Below are positions 6,123 through 7,789 of a stretch of DNA of 7,789 nt, piece after piece. The translations under genes were made by a program, and so were the position numbers. Below the pieces are notes generated by a model. That model ran no database searches. It was not told the origin of the DNA and was given only the letters and a program-made list of their open reading frames with translations. Every line of letters begins with the position of its first letter. Position 1 is the first letter of the stretch. Source of the DNA: Pseudomonadota bacterium (GTDB lineage Bacteria; Pseudomonadota; Alphaproteobacteria; Rhizobiales; Xanthobacteraceae); contig CAUJKG010000343.1 in NCBI GenBank assembly GCA_963205465.1, positions 1 through 7,789 of the forward strand, given 5' to 3'.

Positions 6123-6521
6123 ATGGCAGTCACCGAACTTCCGCTGTTTTCGATGCTGAAGACCCGCATGCGCTGGCTCGAGACGCGCCAGCGGCTGCTT
6201 GCGGAAAACGTCGCGAATGCCGAGACCCCCGGCTATCGCGGTCGGGATCTGAAACCCACGGACTTCACGCGCCAGCTTCAGGCCGCCACCTCCGTGCAGA
6301 TGGTCTCGACCAACAGCGGCCATCTCGCAGGCGCGACGCAGAGCGATCCAAGCTTCCAGAGCGACCGCAGTCAGCCATTCGAGGTGACGCCGCGCGGCAA
6401 CTCGGTCTCGCTCGAAGAAGAGATGATGCGGGTCGCGCAGAACCAGATCGATCATCAAACAGCCGCGACGCTCTACTCGCGCTCGCTCGGTCTCATCAAG
6501 GCGGCCATCGGTAAGAAGTGA
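6123..6521 (+). CDS. flgB: Flagellar proximal rod protein FlgB
   Basis: FlgB forms part of the proximal rod at the base of the flagellar drive shaft and is exported through the type III gate. The 132-residue length is normal for the family. Near the N-terminus (about residues 26-41) is the rod/hook family motif ENVANAETPGYRGRDL, and the C-terminal helix (about 95-130, EEEMMRVAQNQIDHQTAATL) is the usual coiled-coil partner. No signal peptide is present, as expected for a type III substrate. The ATG at 6123 has a weak GGAA 8 bases upstream. It is the first gene of the plus-strand operon, 200-odd bases from the divergent fliO, and its stop overlaps the ribosome site of flgC. Confidence 0.96.
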   Translation: MAVTELPLFSMLKTRMRWLETRQRLLAENVANAETPGYRGRDLKPTDFTRQLQAATSVQMVSTNSGHLAGATQSDPSFQSDRSQPFEVTPRGNSVSLEEEMMRVAQNQIDHQTAATLYSRSLGLIKAAIGKK

Positions 6522-6530
6522 GGTCACGTC

Positions 6531-6941
6531 ATGGATTTCATGCGTTCCATATTCATAGCCGCAACCGGTTTGCGGGCGCAGTCCGGGCGGATGCGGGTGA
6601 TCGCCGAGAATATCGCGAATGCCAATTCCACAGGGCAGACGCCGAATGCCGATCCGTACCGGAGGCGCGTGCCGAGCTTTTCGACGAGTTTCGACCGCGA
6701 ATTGCAGGCCACCGTCGTCAAAATGGGCAACGTGCGCGCCGACCAGTCCGATTTTACCGTCCGCAACGAGCCGGGGCATCCGGCTGCGGACGCGGCAGGC
6801 AATGTGAAATACCCGAACGTCAATCCGCTGATCGAAACCGTGGATATGCGTGAAGCGCAACGCTCCTACGAAGCCAATCTGAACGTGATCTCCGCCACGC
6901 GCCGGATGATCGCGCGCACCATCGAAATCCTCCGTACCTGA
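6531..6941 (+). CDS. flgC: Flagellar proximal rod protein FlgC
   Basis: FlgC builds the proximal rod together with FlgB and FlgF and is exported by the type III system. The 136-residue protein has the expected length. The N-terminal helix and rod motif (about 8-35, IAATGLRAQSGRMRVIAENI then ANAN) lead into a 'STGQTPNADPYRRR' segment that matches the FlgC loop. The C-terminal half has the diagnostic GNVKYPNVNPLIETVDMREA (about 90-109) followed by the QRSYEANLNVISATRRM helix. A clear GAGGT (6520-6524) sits 6 bases before the ATG and overlaps the flgB stop. The gene is 9 bases downstream of flgB and 15 bases upstream of fliE. Confidence 0.97.
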   Translation: MDFMRSIFIAATGLRAQSGRMRVIAENIANANSTGQTPNADPYRRRVPSFSTSFDRELQATVVKMGNVRADQSDFTVRNEPGHPAADAAGNVKYPNVNPLIETVDMREAQRSYEANLNVISATRRMIARTIEILRT

Positions 6942-6956
6942 TTTGAGGTCTGACAC

Positions 6957-7259
6957 ATGACCACGCCATCGGTTGCCGCTAATGCCTATGCTGCGCTCCA
7001 GCGCGCGGCGAACGGGGTCACGCCATCCAAGACGAAAGGCGACAGCGGCTTCGGCCAGATGTTGCAGAACGTCATCGGCGATATGGCCAACAAGGGCCAC
7101 CAGATGGACGCCAAGGCGCTCGCCGCCGCGAACGGCAAGGGCGACCTCGTGGACGTGGTGACCGCGGTCGCCGAAACCGAAGTTGCGGTCGAGACGCTGG
7201 TCTCCGTGCGCGATCGCATGATCCAGGCATACGAAGAAATCATGAGGATGCCGATCTGA
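6957..7259 (+). CDS. fliE: Flagellar hook-basal body protein FliE
   Basis: FliE is the adaptor that connects the MS ring and export gate to the proximal rod, and is the first axial protein exported. The 100-residue product has the usual size. It has an unstructured Ala/Asn-rich N-terminus (1-30), then the FGQMLQNVIGDM helix, and the conserved C-terminal block (about 62-95, GDLVDVVTAVAETEVAVETL, then the VRDRMIQAYEEIMRM helix) that defines the family. GAGGT at 6945-6949 is 7 bases from the ATG, closely matching the spacing used by flgC. The last base of its stop is the first base of the fliQ start, which implies translational coupling. Confidence 0.95.
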   Translation: MTTPSVAANAYAALQRAANGVTPSKTKGDSGFGQMLQNVIGDMANKGHQMDAKALAAANGKGDLVDVVTAVAETEVAVETLVSVRDRMIQAYEEIMRMPI

Positions 7260-7522
7260 TGAACGGTGCAGAAGTACTCGACGTCGCACGCGACGGCATC
7301 TGGACGCTGCTTTGGGTCGCAGGCCCCTTGATGGTGGTGGCGCTCGTCGTCGGTGTCGCGATCTCGCTGATCCAGGCGCTCACGCAGATTCAGGAAATGA
7401 CACTGGTGTTCGTGCCGAAGATCGTCGCGATTTTCGTCGCCTTGATCGTGGCGCTCCCGTTCATGGGCGATCTTCTGCAGGGCTATATGGGCCGCATCGC
7501 GAGCCGCATCATCGCCGGGTAA
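7259..7522 (+). CDS. fliQ: Flagellar biosynthetic protein FliQ (type III export gate)
   Basis: FliQ contributes four hairpin subunits around the FliP-FliR core of the export gate. The 87-residue length is standard. Two hydrophobic segments (about 15-38 and 50-73) flank the family signature, with SLIQALTQIQEMTLVFVPKI at about 35-54 linking them. The ATG overlaps the fliE stop in a TGATG arrangement (shared base 7259). GAGG at 7244-7247 inside fliE lies 11 bases upstream, so reinitiation by coupled ribosomes is likely. The stop TAA (7520-7522) is 19 bases before the fliR start. Confidence 0.97.
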   Translation: MNGAEVLDVARDGIWTLLWVAGPLMVVALVVGVAISLIQALTQIQEMTLVFVPKIVAIFVALIVALPFMGDLLQGYMGRIASRIIAG

Positions 7523-7541
7523 GGCCGAGGGCAGGGCGTCC

Positions 7542-7789
7542 GTGACCGTCAATATCTCCTTTCTTCCGGCGCTTGCGGTCACCTTCGTGCTGATGTTCGC
7601 GCGGCTCGGCACCATGACGATGTTGATGCCGGGCATGGGCGAGCGCGGCATCCCCATGCGTATCCGGCTCGTGATCGCCTTGATGCTGACGCTCGTGATG
7701 TTGCCGATCTATCGCAGCAACTATCCGACCGTCCCGATGGCGAGCTTCGGTCCCATCGTTGCGCTACTCGTGCAGGAAGCGATCGTCGG
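7542..7789 (+). CDS. fliR: Flagellar biosynthetic protein FliR, N-terminal part
   Basis: FliR is the single-copy subunit that closes the FliP-FliQ export channel. Only the first 82 codons are present; the frame is open at the window end, whereas full FliR is about 250 residues. The translation from GTG 7542 begins VTVNISFLPALAVTFVLMFA and contains the family pattern RLGTMTMLMPGMGERGIPMR at about 21-40, followed by a hydrophobic segment (LVIALMLTLVMLP) and another starting near 'FGPIVALLVQEAIVG'. AGGG (7533-7536) lies 5 bases before the GTG. An ATG further in would remove the first membrane helix, so GTG is preferred. The gene order fliQ-fliR supports the call; flhB commonly follows. Confidence 0.94.
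   Translation, partial: MTVNISFLPALAVTFVLMFARLGTMTMLMPGMGERGIPMRIRLVIALMLTLVMLPIYRSNYPTVPMASFGPIVALLVQEAIV

Noticed and set aside
6087..7289. A 400-codon open frame on the minus strand, opposite flgB, flgC and fliE
   Set aside because: It lies across three firmly recognised flagellar genes with good ribosome sites and tight spacing. The antisense product shows no recognisable domain.
1..7789. Mobile elements, CRISPR arrays, tRNA or other RNA genes
   Set aside because: No inverted terminal repeats, transposase or integrase-like translation, spaced direct repeats or cloverleaf-like sequence was seen. Coding is dense and uniform in composition, as in a resident chromosomal flagellar locus.

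Overview
This window is a stretch of a flagellar gene cluster from a GC-rich alphaproteobacterium. The gene order (MotE-like gene, large TPR protein, fliP/fliO on the opposite strand, then flgB-flgC-fliE-fliQ-fliR), the CtrA-type TTAA-N7-TTAAC boxes and the MotE-like protein point to the Hyphomicrobiales (Rhizobiales), most likely a Bradyrhizobium/Rhodopseudomonas/Xanthobacteraceae-like lineage. The assignment rests on recalled gene order and protein families, not on a database search.

Layout. Bases 1-372 hold the 3' end of a plus-strand MotE-like gene that begins before the window. After a 92-base gap carrying a CtrA-like box comes a 1128-codon plus-strand gene (465-3851). It encodes an exported, cysteine-free protein with three AMIN-like beta repeats, a Pro/Gln/Ala-rich linker and a long TPR-like helical solenoid. 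It ends in a GC hairpin plus T-run that looks like an intrinsic terminator. Converging on it are fliP (3883-4620, minus) and, 2 bases upstream of fliP, fliO (4623-5909, minus). This FliO has a normal membrane/FliO core and an exceptionally long, repeat-rich Pro/Glu/Arg tail. A divergent intergenic region of about 210 bases holds two more CtrA-like boxes. On its other side is a tight plus-strand operon: flgB, flgC, fliE, fliQ and the start of fliR, which is cut by the window end.

How it works together. FliP, FliQ and FliR form the export gate of the flagellar type III secretion system, and FliO assists assembly of the FliP ring. FliE, FlgB and FlgC are the first axial proteins exported, forming the MS-ring/rod junction and proximal rod. 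MotE-type proteins assist the periplasmic motility protein MotC in rhizobia. The large secreted AMIN/TPR protein is the least understood gene here. Its position and architecture suggest a periplasmic, perhaps peptidoglycan-associated, motor or assembly scaffold. The tetramer TTAA was seen by eye five times in the window, always between genes, and four of those belong to CtrA-like motifs. This suggests that all three transcription units are cell-cycle/CtrA controlled.

No tRNA, rRNA, CRISPR, insertion sequence or prophage signal was seen. The coding regions are dense and there is no gene-free stretch over 300 bases. The most promising material for something undescribed is the AMIN/TPR protein and the FliO tail.
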